From Anthostomella pinea (lineage: Eukaryota; Ascomycota; Sordariomycetes; Xylariales; Xylariaceae): 64,000 nt of DNA. The translations under genes and the position numbers were made by a program. The notes under the pieces are model-generated. The model was not told where the DNA came from, ran no database searches, and was given only the letters and a program-made list of their open reading frames with translations. Where the stretch lies: the NCBI GenBank assembly GCA_963556695.1, contig CAUWAG010000003.1, positions 5,580,001-5,644,000 on the forward strand, written 5' to 3'. This document shows, piece by piece, positions 43,516 through 56,338 of this stretch (position 1 is its first letter; each line of letters begins with the position of its first letter).

Positions 43516-44229
43516 GGTCGATGCAGTGAGATGTGATGCAAAGGTAGTTCCGGTTGGGAAGTAGCTGATTGACAATTCGAGGTTGGAGTTGTTGTAAAAA
43601 GGCGCTGTCTGAACTTGGGAGGTTCAGCCGCGAATTGAACGGCAAGGCGCGTAACCTCAGGTTGTTCAATGTTCCTTTAGATGCAGATCGGTTAGTTGCA
43701 TGGCAGATCCCTCGAAATTTACCTCTGGTTGTGGATCCAGCTGATTCCAGCTGTCAGGTGTCTTGTCGGTTGGGCCGGACTGTTGCCCAAGGGACGAGGT
43801 ACCGTTTGCACTGTATCTAGACTAAAGAGACCTTTCGGATGGGACAAGCTCCCATCCTTCTAGACAGCAAGCAGAACATCCAGAATACTAGTCATCGTAA
43901 CATGGTATTCTGGGCCCCTGCCAGAAGGCACATGGTTGTCTCCAGAGCGGCTGCCCAGCGCAGCTTCCAAATGAATGAACTCACATGTGTACGTCTGATG
44001 CACAATGGAGACTTTCGTTGCATCTACTCTACTTTCTAGTAGCCTGGGTATCTATGGTCGCAATGGAGAAGGACTAAAGCTGTGTTCCACCTCACTCTCG
44101 ATGACAACCAAAGTGTGCAGTCATCCAAGGTATCAACATTGAATTGTTTAAATTCCTCTACCACATTTCAGAAGAGACTAGATCGCATGCTACGCTATGC
44201 TAGGTATGGCAGAGATTGGATCTGGGTAT
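43516..44229. other. Promoter region of THOC7 and 3' flank of COG4
   Basis: No additional gene or repeat is supported in this 714-bp interval. Confidence 0.4.
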
Positions 44230-46714
44230 TCATTCCCTGATCAGATTCCTGGCACGGCGTCTTTCATCCTCACTCAGCACCCATTGAATGCCATCCTCTT
44301 CGCCTCCCTCGCCTAGTTCTTCCCACTCTTCCTCTTCCATGTTGGCGATCATGAGGATCTGCGAGACTCTCGCAAACAGTTCCCGCACACTATAGTTGCC
44401 TCTCGCAACCGTGCTGATGATACCAGAAAAGTCCCTTTCCATCCGTATAGCTCCGTATGCATTCGTCTTCCCGGTGTAACTCCATATGCGTTTCTCGAGT
44501 ATTTGACGAGAGAGATGCGCGGCCGTGATATCCATCAGCATGGCGAAAGTCTTGGGCGTCATAAGTCGTGCTATTGGTTTCATCAGCGCGTCCCAACCCT
44601 GCTCGAAACGCCGTTGGACCCGATCCAACATTTCTTCTTCGTCTTCATCAATCTGCTGAGCAATCTCGGCCAGCTCCTCCTCTGTTCGCCAATAATCCGC
44701 ATCGCGGAAGGTATCGGCGATAACAGGTCGTAATCGTAGCTTGACAACTTTCTGGAACAGCACCTGCAGGCCTTCTGACAGAAGCTCGGTTGTCTTTGCG
44801 GAGAATGAAGAGTTTAGGGTCTTCAAGCTCGAGGTCACGAATGTGACATCATGCTCAAAGGGGAACGAGGCGACAAGCGGATTGGAGTGAGATACTCCAT
44901 TGGGCTGTTCTGGTGACGTTCCAAGGCGGGTGGCTATGACGCGTGCCAGGTAGTCGTTTGATACATCGAGACTGTTGATCAGCACAATGAATGCTATGAT
45001 CTTGTCCTCTGGTGGAAAGCCGCCCTGTATGACGGGATTCGGATACGATTCATCGCGCATCTTCCGCTGAATCATACCAATAAAGTCTGAACCTAGTACC
45101 CTCCCGACTGTTGGAATGACTGAGGCCACCACATCTCGCTGTGATGTAGATAAAGACTTCTGAACAACCGCGCTGACAATGTACATGACATCGTCAACAG
45201 CAGAGATGATGTAAGGTGCATTGCCGTCAATCAGCCTGTTGGGGTTTAGAGACAGCCCTGAAGGCGTTTCTTCGAGTTGGAATGCCTTCTCGACGGACCT
45301 CCGGAAGAAAAAGGTCGACATGAGGTTGTAAGGTTCCGTGAGCTTGGCAGAGATTTTTCTTCTCATGTTCGAATTAGTGAGAACTCCCGGTATTGACAGG
45401 CTGACGTCCTCAGGGGTATTAGGGTCCTGATATATATTAGCTTCCGCTGCTTTCTCAAAGGCCATGTACCCTTACCTTGCATTTCCCAGCAAGAAATTTT
45501 GAGTATAATGACCACCGACCAAGCATGACGGAGATCTCGCTAAGAAGCCCGTCTACTTCCTTCATGTTGACACCTTCATCCTCGCTATTCCGAGCGCTGG
45601 TCCCACCACCTAACGCGGGCGAATTTATGCGAGGAGTCCCAGTGAGTGTCCTCTGCTGGGGCAGGAAGCTCTGCACCAGGAAAGAAAAGGGGTAACTTTT
45701 CGCCTCTGTGAGCTTCCTTCCGACACCTCTGTCATCACTCCACGAGTCCAATATTATACCACCCTGCACATCGGCTTCCATTTGGAGCCTCTCAATGACC
45801 CTGACCATCTTTCCCTCGCCGTAATGCCTCTCGACGAGCCCGCCATGACCTTCGACAATCTGGGCAATATGCTCAAACAGCTTCGTAAGCGCAGTAGCAT
45901 AGAAAAACCCGTCCTTTCTCCCCGGACCGCCGGGGAGTTCTTTGAGAGTTGCTCTGGCTGTGCCGGCTACTCCTTGGCAAACGTATCGGCCATAGACATC
46001 TAATCCAACGTCGCCCCTTCCTATGAGCGGGAATAGCTTGAAGAACCTCGTCACCTTGGCCCCATCGCCTTCCGCGGCTGCCTTTTCAAACTCGCGTAGA
46101 AACAGCCCACACAAGCTTTCCTTGGAATTCTCCAGTGTCACCCAAGGAGCGTCAGGCACCTCCACACTCGGCACGATGGCTGCCGCAAAGCCGCCACATA
46201 TTATGGGCTCCGGGACCTTGCTTGCGCGAGAGATATAACCGGCGGCGGCTTCCCAATCCTGGGGTGCGCCCATGCTGCCCACGACTCCATGAACACACGC
46301 TTTCAGCTCAGCCACCTGCTCAACGACCTTCAGCGTCTGCTGTACCCTGTCCTTTTCCAAGTCCAGCTCTTTCACCCGGTTGGAGAGCCGTCCGGCAGTG
46401 TCTGCTGCCGAAGATAGCATGCCATTGCTAATGGACCTTGTTGCAATGACTTGGGACCCGAGATTCGCGCGTAGAAGATCGAGTCGGCCTAGTTCGCGGG
46501 AGAGATCTGCTTGCGACGAGAGTAAGGTGTTTAACCGAGTCGTTATGGAGGTCTCGCGGGTGTGCAGCGCAGCCAGGGCGGCGCAGACGTCGGAGAGCGA
46601 CGACGCATCGTGGATGGAGGGGCCAGACACGGTTGCTGCATGGTTCAGCTTGTCCGAGGACTTGTGCGCCGGTCGGGCTGGAGAGTCGCCATTGGGGTGA
46701 TTGTTGGCGGACAT
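44230..46714 (-). CDS. COG4: Conserved oligomeric Golgi complex subunit 4
   Basis: Exons 46714-45476 and 45426-44230, joined over a 49-nt intron (GTAAGG donor, GCTAAT branch, TCAG acceptor, phase 0), give 811 residues. The N-terminal half has the coiled coil LHTRETSITTRLNTLLSSQ typical of COG subunits. The second exon begins DPNTPEDVSL and continues NSNMRRKISAKLTEPYNLM and STFFFRRSVEKAFQLEE, the best-conserved COG4 segment. COG tethers retrograde vesicles to the Golgi. The ATG at 46714 (MSANNHPNG) is the first in frame; the open frame above it starts only with TTG. It is divergent from SUA5. Confidence 0.93.
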
Positions 46715-47270
46715 TGGGACATTGGTTTCGAGAGGCGCATAGCGGCGCAAGAGGTCAAGCCGGAAGTCAGGTCTTGAACGACTCTTTTGTAGCGTGCTGG
46801 AACAAAGTTGGCGATTTCAATGTCCAAATCGAATGTCGTTCGTGCAGGTGGCCAGCGATGTGGTGTCTTAATCGATAAGGCCATTTCAGTTCCAGCCCAA
46901 GCTGGAGGTGCAGGTGATGTGTTTTAGCGCCCTGGAGTGCCCTGGACACCCCTGAATGAAACCCCTGGGAAAATCACTTGAAAAAGTGCTTTGGCAATTC
47001 GCCGAAGTCGATATCGGCTTCATACAGCAACTTTTTCGTGAGTCATCGAGAAGACAATCACCAAAACACAACTCACCGGATTCAAGTGTGCTTATATAAT
47101 TGACACCTCGAAATAATTGCAAGGACTCACAGTACTCACCCAAATATTTACATTCGCATGTCAGAAGTCAACCGCTCTCATATTTGCCGAATTCATCAAA
47201 CAAGTTGGCGCATCGAGCTGCGAGGATCGGACTTAAGACTGTTCGAGCTGCCTTCGACTCTTACAGCACA
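46715..47270. promoter_or_regulatory. Divergent promoter COG4 / SUA5
   Basis: The 556-bp spacer lies between the two start codons. It contains CACCTCGAAATAATT and an AT-rich TTATATAATTG box at about 47090, 180 bp before SUA5. No defined factor site is evident. Confidence 0.4.
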
Positions 47271-48641
47271 ATGTCGCAAGACTTGCCAGCGGAGGCAGCG
47301 AAGCAGCGCACTCGCCTTCTGAGAGTGACTGGAAAAGACTTGGGGAACTTCAGAGATGGCCCTGCACAGGAGGAACTGGGAAGATGGGATGTTTCCGCCG
47401 AGGAATCAGCGAGTATCAAGACGCTGCGTGTGGCGGCTGACTATTTGAAGAAGCACGACATACCAGTCGCATTTCCCACCGAGACGGTCTATGGCCTCGG
47501 CGCAGATGCGACACGGAGCGCCGCTGTCAAGGGCATCTACGCCGCGAAGGGAAGGCCGTCGGACAATCCTCTCATCATACACGTCTCAGACCTCGAGATG
47601 CTCCGAGATATCTTGAGTCCCCCGACCGAGACCAACGGGACAGGAAACGGCAGTCGGGAGGAGCGCATACCTCCGATATACAAACCGCTCATCGAGCGTT
47701 TCTGGCCCGGGCCCCTGACGATATTACTCCCCAACCCGACTCCGTCAAAACTAGCCCCTGAGGTCACGGCCGGACTCCCGAGCTTCGGCGCACGCATGCC
47801 GGCTTCACCTCTCGCCTTGTCGCTCATCAAACTGACAGGCGCTCCGTTGGCTGCCCCTTCCGCCAACGCTTCTACCAAGCCGTCGCCCACTACGGCGGAG
47901 CATGTGCTGGAGGATCTGGATGGGCGCATCGAGCTGATACTGGACGGTGGATCATGTCAGGTCGGAGTCGAGAGCACGGTCGTCGACGGACTCTGCGACC
48001 CGCCCGTGATCCTCCGGCCGGGGGGCGTGGGCATAGACGAGCTGCGAAGATGTCCCGGGTGGGAGAACGTCGGGAAGGCGTACAAGGACCAGAGCGAAGC
48101 CGGCAAGTCTGCGCCGAGAGCGCCTGGGATGAAGTATAAGCACTACAGTCCGAAGGCAAGGGTCGTCCTGTACGAGGCTACGATGGAGGGGTGCCAAAAA
48201 GGGGTTCGGCTACAGGATATCGACGATCATGTCCAAGGACAGAGTGCAGCACAGACGGATGGAACAGGGGTATCGGCAGTGCAAGTCGGCATTATACGGA
48301 CCCGGCACTGGCAACCGGCCGGCGGGTTGCGCTGCAGCGAGTTCAAGAAAAGGGAGACGGTGAACGTGGGACGCAGCCTCGAGAAACAAGGGGACATCGA
48401 GCTCGACGTTCAAGAAGCAGAGCTCTACGGCAGTGCGGAAGGGGCTTGCATTAGGAAGGTCATGGACGTGAGCATTGGCAAGGATACCAGGAGCATAGCA
48501 CAGGGACTCTTTTCGGCGTTACGGGAGCTGGATAGACGGGGTGCGGACATCATCTTTGTAGAGGGCACGGTAGACGACAAGGACATCGGCGCAGCGGTCA
48601 TGAACAGGTTGCGCAAGGCGGCCTCTCAGATTAGGTCGTAG
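47271..48641 (+). CDS. SUA5: Threonylcarbamoyl-AMP synthase (Sua5/YrdC)
   Basis: The uninterrupted frame from MSQDLPAEAAKQRTRLL encodes 456 residues. The YrdC domain shows PVAFPTETVYGLGADA, the KGRPSDNPLIIH signature (KxR and SxN residues that bind threonine/ATP), SFGARMPASPLALSLI and LAAPSANASTKPSPT. After VESTVVDG and LRPGGVGIDELR follows the C-terminal Sua5 domain, beginning at APGMKYKHYSPKARVVLYE. The enzyme makes TC-AMP from threonine, bicarbonate and ATP for the t6A37 modification of ANN-decoding tRNAs, including the tRNA-Ile in this window. The frame is open upstream to 47100, but only with a TTG, so 47271 is chosen; a non-AUG mitochondrial form is possible but not shown. Confidence 0.95.
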   Translation: MSQDLPAEAAKQRTRLLRVTGKDLGNFRDGPAQEELGRWDVSAEESASIKTLRVAADYLKKHDIPVAFPTETVYGLGADATRSAAVKGIYAAKGRPSDNPLIIHVSDLEMLRDILSPPTETNGTGNGSREERIPPIYKPLIERFWPGPLTILLPNPTPSKLAPEVTAGLPSFGARMPASPLALSLIKLTGAPLAAPSANASTKPSPTTAEHVLEDLDGRIELILDGGSCQVGVESTVVDGLCDPPVILRPGGVGIDELRRCPGWENVGKAYKDQSEAGKSAPRAPGMKYKHYSPKARVVLYEATMEGCQKGVRLQDIDDHVQGQSAAQTDGTGVSAVQVGIIRTRHWQPAGGLRCSEFKKRETVNVGRSLEKQGDIELDVQEAELYGSAEGACIRKVMDVSIGKDTRSIAQGLFSALRELDRRGADIIFVEGTVDDKDIGAAVMNRLRKAASQIRS

Positions 48642-48786
48642 ACTCTTTCCCAGCAACACTCAATGACACCGCTCAAAGATACCCCTTTCAACATAAGGAA
48701 GTACCGGCTTTTTTGCCAGCACTCAAGCGCGCAGCCTACCGTAGTTTGTCCCATTTCCCTCACCCGCTTGGCCGAACAACACCATC

Positions 48787-49542
48787 CTACAAGCCTTGCC
48801 TCAGCCAGTCTGTCAGTTTGGCCCTTCCTAGCTGCGCGAGGTTGTTCACGCCCTGCTCGCTGAAGTCGACCCGGCTCAGGTTGACGTCCTGCGTGGGCGC
48901 CTTGCTGACTCTCTGTACTATGATGGTCGGGTCCGTCTCCAGGATGATGCCGTCGTCCACGATCTCGTCGATGGCCAGCGAGACCAGGTCGTAGTTCTCG
49001 ATGATGGAGCGCTTGTCCACGGATTGCCTGCACCCATCCAGTCAGTTCAGTCAGCGTGTCCCGTGTGTCTGGGTCTAGGCCCCGGAAGTCTGGGTTGACG
49101 CACTTGAACAGCAGCGTGAGCGTGTCCCGCAGCGCCAGGATGACGTTGTAGAGCAGGACCTCGTTCTCGTCGACGCCGCCGACGACGTACATCATGACGT
49201 CAGACTCCATCTTGTATAGGCATATCTTGCTGTCGTAGAGGATGATGTCGCCGGTCTGCTTGACCGTCTTCTCAAGGAGGCCCTTCTCGAACGTCTTCTG
49301 CGCCTTCACGTCGGCGTACGGGGAGCTGGAGGCGTTGGAGGCTGCGCACACTCTGTCAGTAGCTGCGCATACAGGTCATCGTGGTCTCAGTCGTATATCT
49401 CCCGCTGTGGCCCTTGGAAATGGAGCTTACGGGCGTTCGGCGCATGATGGGGGTTGTTGTAGTATTTCGCATATATCCTCGAGCCGTCGGTGTTGAGGAT
49501 GATGATGGCGATGACCGACTGTAGGGACATTCCGGGAGCCAT
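48787..49542 (-). CDS. RET3: Coatomer subunit zeta
   Basis: Exons 49542-49431, 49341-49104 and 49027-48787 give 196 residues with consistent phase (introns of 89 and 76 nt). The protein starts MAPGMSLQSVIAIIILNTDG and continues SRIYAKYYNN, then FEKGLLEKTVKQTGDIILY and the best-conserved block VGGVDENEVLLYNVILAL. It ends KRSIIENYDLVSLAIDEIV and DDGIILETDP. This longin-fold subunit forms the zeta-gamma part of the COPI coat on Golgi vesicles; ERV29 in this window carries a COPI-recognised KKxx tail. The gene is convergent with SUA5, 145 bp between stops. Confidence 0.93.
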
Positions 49543-50086
49543 GATGCCGGTAGGGGGTATGGAGACGTCGGGGAGAGGCTGCTGGGATCGCTCGTGGGAA
49601 TATCGACGTGCTGGTTAGGTTGAATGCGTCTTTCACACTTGTTCGAGTCGGCTTCAAACAGCACGGCGTACGTATCAATGCTCCGTCGATTGGATGGTCT
49701 GCCAGCTGCCAGGCTGTCAAGTCCAAGATCGAGGTGGCATTTGATGGAGGGACAGATTTAGCGGACCCCACTTCGGACTTTCATGCTTCAAACCCCTGGC
49801 TGGGCCCTGTATCCCCTGCAGCAACTGGATCCCCTCTTATCGACCTTCAATATCCAATCAGGAGCTGTCATTTTCCACTTTACGCGACCCGGTCGCGCTT
49901 TTCTCACTTTCCCCTTTTACGCGTCTCTCTGGGCTGGTTTTACGTGATTTCACCCGTCGACATCCACATCCCACCTTTCTTGGATCTCCTGTCTACGATC
50001 CACATTCTTCCACGAGCCTCAACTTCCCCTTCCGCCTTTACAGAGAACACATTGTCTGGAGTTGGAATTACAGTACCTGATCCATC
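49543..50086. promoter_or_regulatory. Divergent promoter zeta-COP / MCM4
   Basis: The 544-bp spacer separates the start codons. It contains several ACGCG/CGCGT words (about 49884-49925: TACGCGACCCGGTCGCG and TTACGCGTC), which resemble the MluI cell-cycle box ACGCGT that drives MCM genes in yeasts. Their use here is inference. Confidence 0.45.
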
Positions 50087-53000
50087 ATGTCTTCTCCTTC
50101 TCAGCGTCGCCAGCGAAGCTCGCAGTCTGGCACCCCGAGCCGGAACACACGAAGTTCTCAAGCCCCGCGCAGTAGCCCTGGAAACGCTGGCGCATCACAA
50201 GGTGGTTCGCAGAACGGCAACAGCAACACTCCGCGCAACAATCGCTCGTCGCAACTGGCGTCGAGCCCTCTATTCTTCCAGTCATCGCCGGCGAATGGAA
50301 ACAATGGGAACAACGCTCCCTCGTCCCCCGACGATGGCGCTCCTCCCAGCTCACCTTTGCGTCATATGACACATACACAGTCGACAGACAACGATGGTGA
50401 TAGGACACCACGTGCCGCAAGTGGGCTCATTGGTGGTTAGTAGACCATGATTGTCACAGTCTAAAGCAACCCAGATACTGATACGCAGTCTAGAATCATC
50501 TCCCATTCGATATGAGCCAAGCTCAAGTCCTGGCCGGGCACTGCACCCTGAGACCGACCTTCGAAGTGAGAGCAGTAACCTGTTTGTTGGCGCATCCGGA
50601 ACCCTTCGAGCCAGGACGAATCGACGAGGTGATATCAACTCGGAAATATTCAGCGTTGGTGCTCGAAGTAGCAGCCGGGTCATCCTAGATGACGCGGGTC
50701 GCGTTGTTCGCGAGATCCATTCCGACGCCGCAACCTTCTCCAACCTAAACCCGGGGACCTCAGATGCGGATGTCCTGGGAGGACAAGATAACGCTACCAT
50801 TTGGGGTACCACAGTCTCTATCGATGATACATACGCTTCGTTCAAGGACTTCCTAAAGAACTTCACCAAGAAATACCGGATGTGGAATGAAGGCATGTCG
50901 ACCGAAGAGACCGACGCCGACCCAACGGCTACGTCGAAACCGTACCGGGACGAGCTTCAGAATATGTTGATTCTTGGCCAGCGAATCCTCTACGTGGACA
51001 TTCGAGATTTCCAATTATACCCGCCCACCAGGAAGATGTGGCACCAGATCCAACACTACCCGCAGGAGATTGTGCCACTGATGGACCAGTCTGTACACGA
51101 TGTCATGATTGAGCTGGCACAAACCGAGATGGCCAGGGAAAAAAGTCAAAGTAACGGAGCCTCTGCCACCCAGCGAAGCTCGGCGCCCAGCTCTGACATG
51201 CAGTTCCCAAGCTCGGAACGAAGCGAGGAGCCCCAACCTTCTCAACGACCGCAGCAAGGCCCAAATCTAGAAGAAAAGGTCATGGATCAGACTTACATGA
51301 CTCGTCCCTGGGGATTGGATGAAATCACAAACCTGAGAGATCTCAACCCATCCGACATGGACAAGCTCATCTGCATCAAGGGTCTCGTGATCCGCACGAC
51401 CCCTGTCATCCCAGATATGAGACAGGCTTTCTTCAGGTGTAATGTTTGCAGTCATTCACTCCTTGTTGGTCTGGATCGCGGCAAGATTCGTGAACCCACT
51501 GAGTGCCCTCGACCCATGTGCAACTCCAAGAACTCGATGCAAATCGTCCACAACAGATGTGAGTTCGAAGACAAGCAGGTGATCAAATTGCAGGAGACGC
51601 CCGATGCTGTGCCTGCTGGTCAGACGCCTCATTCTGTCTCTATCTGCGTTTACAACGAACTGGTGGACTTCTGCAAGGCCGGTGATCGCGTCCGCATTAC
51701 TGGAATCTACCGTGTTAGTCCGGTCAGAGTCAACCCACGCATGCGATCAGTGAAGAGTATCTTCAAGACTTTCGTCGACGTGGTACACGTAGCCAAGGTT
51801 GACGACAAGCGCTTAGACGCTGACACCTCTACTCTCGACCCCGGAACCAACGACGAGGAAAACAACATCGAGGAGACCCGAACCATCAGCCCCGAGGAGG
51901 AAGAGAAGATCAAGGCCACTGCTGCTCGGCCGGATATTTACGAGCTCCTTTCTCGGTCGTTGGCCCCATCTATTTACGAGTTGGACGACGTGAAGAAGGG
52001 AATTCTCCTCCAGATGTTCGGAGGCACGAACAAAACTTTCGAGAAAGGGGGTAGCCCCAAGTACCGTGGGGACATCAATGTTTTACTATGTGGTGATCCA
52101 TCGACTTCAAAATCCCAGTTGCTGAAGTACATCCACAAGATCGCCCCCCGTGGTGTGTACACAAGCGGCAAGGGATCTTCGGCGGTCGGTCTTACTGCCT
52201 ATGTCAGTAGAGATCCTGAGACTCGGCAACTGGTGCTTGAGTCGGGCGCCCTGGTTCTATCTGATGGCGGTGTCTGCTGTATTGATGAGTTTGACAAGAT
52301 GTCTGACTCGACACGTTCGGTGCTTCACGAAGTTATGGAGCAGCAGACGGTTTCGGTAGCAAAGGCAGGCATTATCACCACCTTGAACGCCAGAACCAGT
52401 ATATTGGCATCAGCCAATCCCATTGGTTCCCGATACAACCCTGATCTTCCTGTTCCTCAGAACATCGATCTACCTCCGACACTACTGTCTCGATTTGATC
52501 TTGTTTACCTGATCCTTGACCGCGTCAACGAGTCGAATGACCGCAGGTTGGCACGTCACTTGCTGTCCATGTACCTTGAGGATACTCCGCAGTCAGCGAA
52601 CTCGAACAATGAGATCTTGGTAAGCGTGTATCGAATCCCACGTGGAACTCTCCGACTAACTTGAGGTTTAGCCTGTCGAATTCCTAACAACATATATCTC
52701 ATATGCCCGTGCTCACGTTCATCCGACGCTGACGCAAGATGCCTCTCAGGCGCTTGTCGAAGCCTACGTGAAGATGCGTAAGCTAGGTCAAGACGTTCGC
52801 GCAGCGGAAAAGCGTATTACTGCCACTACCCGTCAACTTGAATCGATGATTCGTCTTGCCGAAGCGCACGCCAAGATGCGACTGGCGCCGACTGTCACCA
52901 AGGCCGACGTTTTGGAAGCTGAGCGTCTGATCCAGTCTGCGCTCAAGACGGCAGCGACTGATTCTCAGGGTCGCATTGATATGAGTCTTCTGACAGATGG

Positions 53001-53253
53001 TACAAGTACTGCAGATCGGAAGCGCAAGTCGGAGCTGAAGGAGGCCGTGCTGCGTCTCTTGGATGAACTAACCAGCGGCGGGCAAAGCGTGAAGTTCAGC
53101 GAAGTGAGCAGAAGACTTAGTGAAGGAGCGAGCGTTCCGGTTGAGCCGGCCGACTTTGCGGAGACGATGAGAGCGCTGGAGATGGAGGGCGCAGTAACGA
53201 TCAGCGGCGAGGGTGCGAGAAAGAGTGTGAGACGTGTCACGGGTGTTGCTTGA
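50087..53253 (+). CDS. MCM4: DNA replication licensing factor Mcm4
   Basis: Exons 50087-50435, 50494-52619 and 52672-53253 encode 1,018 residues. The first intron is best placed with a GTTAGT donor and a TCTAG acceptor, joining LIG to ESSPIRYEP in phase. The N-terminal 150 residues are a Ser/Thr/Pro-rich regulatory tail with many SP/TP kinase sites. The zinc finger is CNVCSHSLL...CPRPMC. The AAA+ core has Walker A GDPSTSKSQLLKY, Walker B CCIDEFDKM and the arginine finger SRFDLVY. ESSPIRYEPSSSPGR is the landmark found in fungal Mcm4. It is one of the six subunits of the replicative helicase loaded at origins. The winged-helix C-terminus is complete. Confidence 0.95.
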
Positions 53254-54025
53254 AGTGATCAAGACCTTGAATGTGAAAAGGTGGCTAGACGCAGTCCTTG
53301 TACTGATCTTTGGGCACTTGGCGGAAGGTTGATGGGGCATTCCCCTTAGTACTGGTGTCAAGGAGATGGCTACTGTTTAGAGTTCCTGGGATGGTATATG
53401 CGATGTTCAAACGAGCTGATGACGGAGCATGGTAATGAAGGTTTTACATCACGGTTGTATATACGCATATGGCTATTCTCGAGTGATTTTGTGTAACACT
53501 TGACGCCCTGATTGGCAGCCGGACAACTAAGTACACCTACACGGTCCCCCCTTAATGGAGGCGCACACTTCGGACCTCTCCACACGTTATTATCTTAGCG
53601 CTGTGAACTTGAACTTCTAGACAAGCACCAAGCCACAGCCACACAAGTTTCAAACATCAAGGCCCGAAATAGGCAACACTAATATCGATAGCGAAACGTT
53701 CGTTGGAATAGCCGCAGTCAGTGCCCATTTTTCGAATCCTAGAGCTACTTCTAAGTGGTGCAGGATGACGTCAACCTCTCCCCGCGTTTCGTAGAAATGG
53801 ACCGCAATGGACCTCCACACGTAGCCATCTCCAGAGCATGACTTTCAGGGTCCAGCGATCCCCTACCTCTATCTGTTCAAGGTGCATTTTCAACATCTTG
53901 AAGTCACACATGTTCCCGACCTAGCTGCTTGAACGTGAACCACACCCTCCTTCACAACCCATAACACTCACTCAACACACTCAACACACTCACACTCAAC
54001 ACCACACTCAAGCTGGCATAGAAAC
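53254..54025. other. Intergenic region with CACTCAA repeat
   Basis: No gene is supported. Just upstream of the GH2 start, 53965-54010 is a short imperfect tandem of CACTCAACA units, probably in the 5' untranslated leader. Confidence 0.5.
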
Positions 54026-56338
54026 ATGGCCTACCAATCCAAAGACTCGTACCCGCGCCCAGACTTCGTCCACACCAACCACCGCTGGACGCCCATAAAC
54101 GACAAGTGGACGCTCCTCTTCGACGATGAGGACGTCGGGCTCAAGGACGCCTGGCACATCAATGGCGTGCCGGACAAGGTCTCCGTAACCTCGGCTCCCA
54201 GCCCCGAAGACAGCGAGGCCGAGGCCAAGCGGCTGGAGGCCTTCCCGGAGCTGCGGGCGAAGGGCTTCCAGGCCGCCAAGAGCAAGGACCGTGAGAACGT
54301 CAAGAAGCCAATCAACGTGCCCTTTGTGTTCCAGGCGCCGGCGTCCGGCGCCCACGACAAGGATGCGCATGAGGTCATGTGGTACGAGCGGCCTGTGTCC
54401 GACCCCCGGGCTAAACCGGAGATCGACGCCGGCGATAGGGTCTTGGTCCGCTTCGGCGCCGTCGATTACGATGTGACGGTGTGGGCGTCGGGGCATCCTG
54501 TGGGCAAGCACCGGGGCGGCCATGTGCCGTTCGATATCGACATCACGGATGCGCTGGCGAACGCCTGGAAGAGCACCGGTAAGGGGGACCTACAGCTCTT
54601 GCTACGCGTGCAGGACTCGCCCTATGACTTGGCGCAGCCGCGTGGGAAGCAATACTGGGCGCCGCAGCCCGAGAGCATTTTCTACACCCCAACTAGCGGG
54701 ATCTGGCAGCCCGTGTGGTTGGAAGTCCTGCCGGCCGCGCGTTTGGGGAACAGCAGCGCGGGCACCGTCCTGAAGTCCAACGATATCTACAAGGGGGCTC
54801 TGGAGGCTGAAGTTGCCGTCTTGGGCCGCAGGGCGGGCCACGGTTACAGCGTCGAGATTGAGGGCAGCCTTCACGGATTCGCAATTGGGAAGAAGAAGGA
54901 GAACCTGCCGAAAGACAAAGATTTCGCCCTGATCACGCTGCCGCTAGCTCTGAGTGACGAGCAGAAGGAGGAGGCGCCGAAGGCAGTCACGGAGATTGCA
55001 TCGTTCGATGACACGGACTGCTGGCACAAGGGCCTGGCCCTGTGGTCTCCAGAATACCCCACCCTTTACGATCTGCTTATCCGGCTCTACGACGCCGAAG
55101 GCAAGGTCGTCGACGAAGTCAAGACATACACCGGCTTCCGCCACCTCGACTGGACCCGGGGCGACGGCACCTTCCGGCTCAACGGCAAGCCGCTCTTCCA
55201 GGCGCTGAATCTGGACCAGGGCTACTGGCCGGAAACAGGACTCACGCCGCCATCCCCGGAGAGCCTGAAGAAGGACATAGAGATCGCGAAGAAGATGGGC
55301 TTCAACGGCTGCCGCAAGCACCAGAAAGTCGAGGACCCGGTATTTCATTATTGGGCCGATAAGCTGGGCTACCTTGTCTGGGGCGAGATGGCAAACGCGT
55401 ATGAGTTCAGCGCCGAGTACAAGTCTCGCTTTGATCAGGAGTGGACTGAGGCTGTGAAGAGAGATATCAATCACCCCTGTGTCGTTGCTTGGACGCCGGT
55501 CAATGAGAGCTGGGCATATCCTGATTTGAAGGGTAGTGTCGAGCAGCGGAACCACATTCGCTCATTATACTACATGACGAAGTAAGCCCCTGAACTCGGA
55601 ACTCCCCACCCGTCCTTCCCTACTCTCGATATCATTTGGAGAAATATGCTAATGCGGACGCGACTACAGGAGTCTGGACCCCACGCGCCCCGTCAACGAC
55701 AACTGCGGCTGGGAACACGTGCTGACGGACCTGAGCACCTTCCACGACTACTCCGACGCGCCCCAGCTCTCGGAGTCTTGCGCGACGCTCGAGCGGACGC
55801 TGGACCGCAGCTGGTGCGGGCGCGGCATGTGGGTCGGCGCTATCGACGACGGCAAGGGCGGCGAGAGGGACCAGGCGACGAAGCACCGCCCCGGCGCTCC
55901 TGTTATTAACACCGAGTTCGCTGGCGTGAACATCGCCACCGCCGGCGCTGATGGCAAAGATATCATGCCCCAGGGCGGTGGCGGCGATTGGGGGTACACG
56001 ACCGCCAAGGACTCGCGGGATTTGTTGGACCGCATCCAGGCGCTGGTGAAGGCCGTTATCGTGCCCGGGAATAACTGCTCGGGGTTTGTTTATACGCAGC
56101 TGTGAGTCTTCTCTTCTTCCTGGTGTAGAGGGCGTAGAGCACTTGCTTGAACTTGAGGTGGGTTGGGTAGGATTGGATGCAGTGTTGCTGACTAGAGAGA
56201 ACCAGGTCCGATATCGAGCAGGAGGTCAACGGCGTCTACGCTTTCGATAGGCGGGAGAAGATCCCGGCCGCGGAGGTTAAGAAGATCTTTGATGCGGCGA
56301 AGAAGTCGTATTTAGATAATCTTCCCAAGGAGGTTTGA
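54026..56338 (+). CDS. Glycoside hydrolase family 2 enzyme (beta-galactosidase/glucuronidase-like)
   Basis: Exons 54026-55581, 55670-56101 and 56206-56338 give 706 residues with consistent phase. The layout is that of GH2: an N-terminal jelly-roll (RVLVRFGAVDYDVTVWASG, VPFDIDITDAL), an immunoglobulin-like domain ending in TYTGFRHLDW, then the TIM barrel. The barrel carries NGCRKHQKVEDPVFHYWAD, the acid/base Glu in CVVAWTPVNESW and the probable nucleophile Glu in VINTEFAG. No signal peptide is visible at MAYQSKDSYPRP, so the enzyme is likely intracellular. The sugar specificity cannot be settled from sequence alone. Confidence 0.9.

Noticed and set aside
47100..47270. Upstream extension of SUA5 to 47100
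   Set aside because: It begins with TTG, not ATG, and lacks family similarity; a non-AUG mitochondrial start cannot be shown here.
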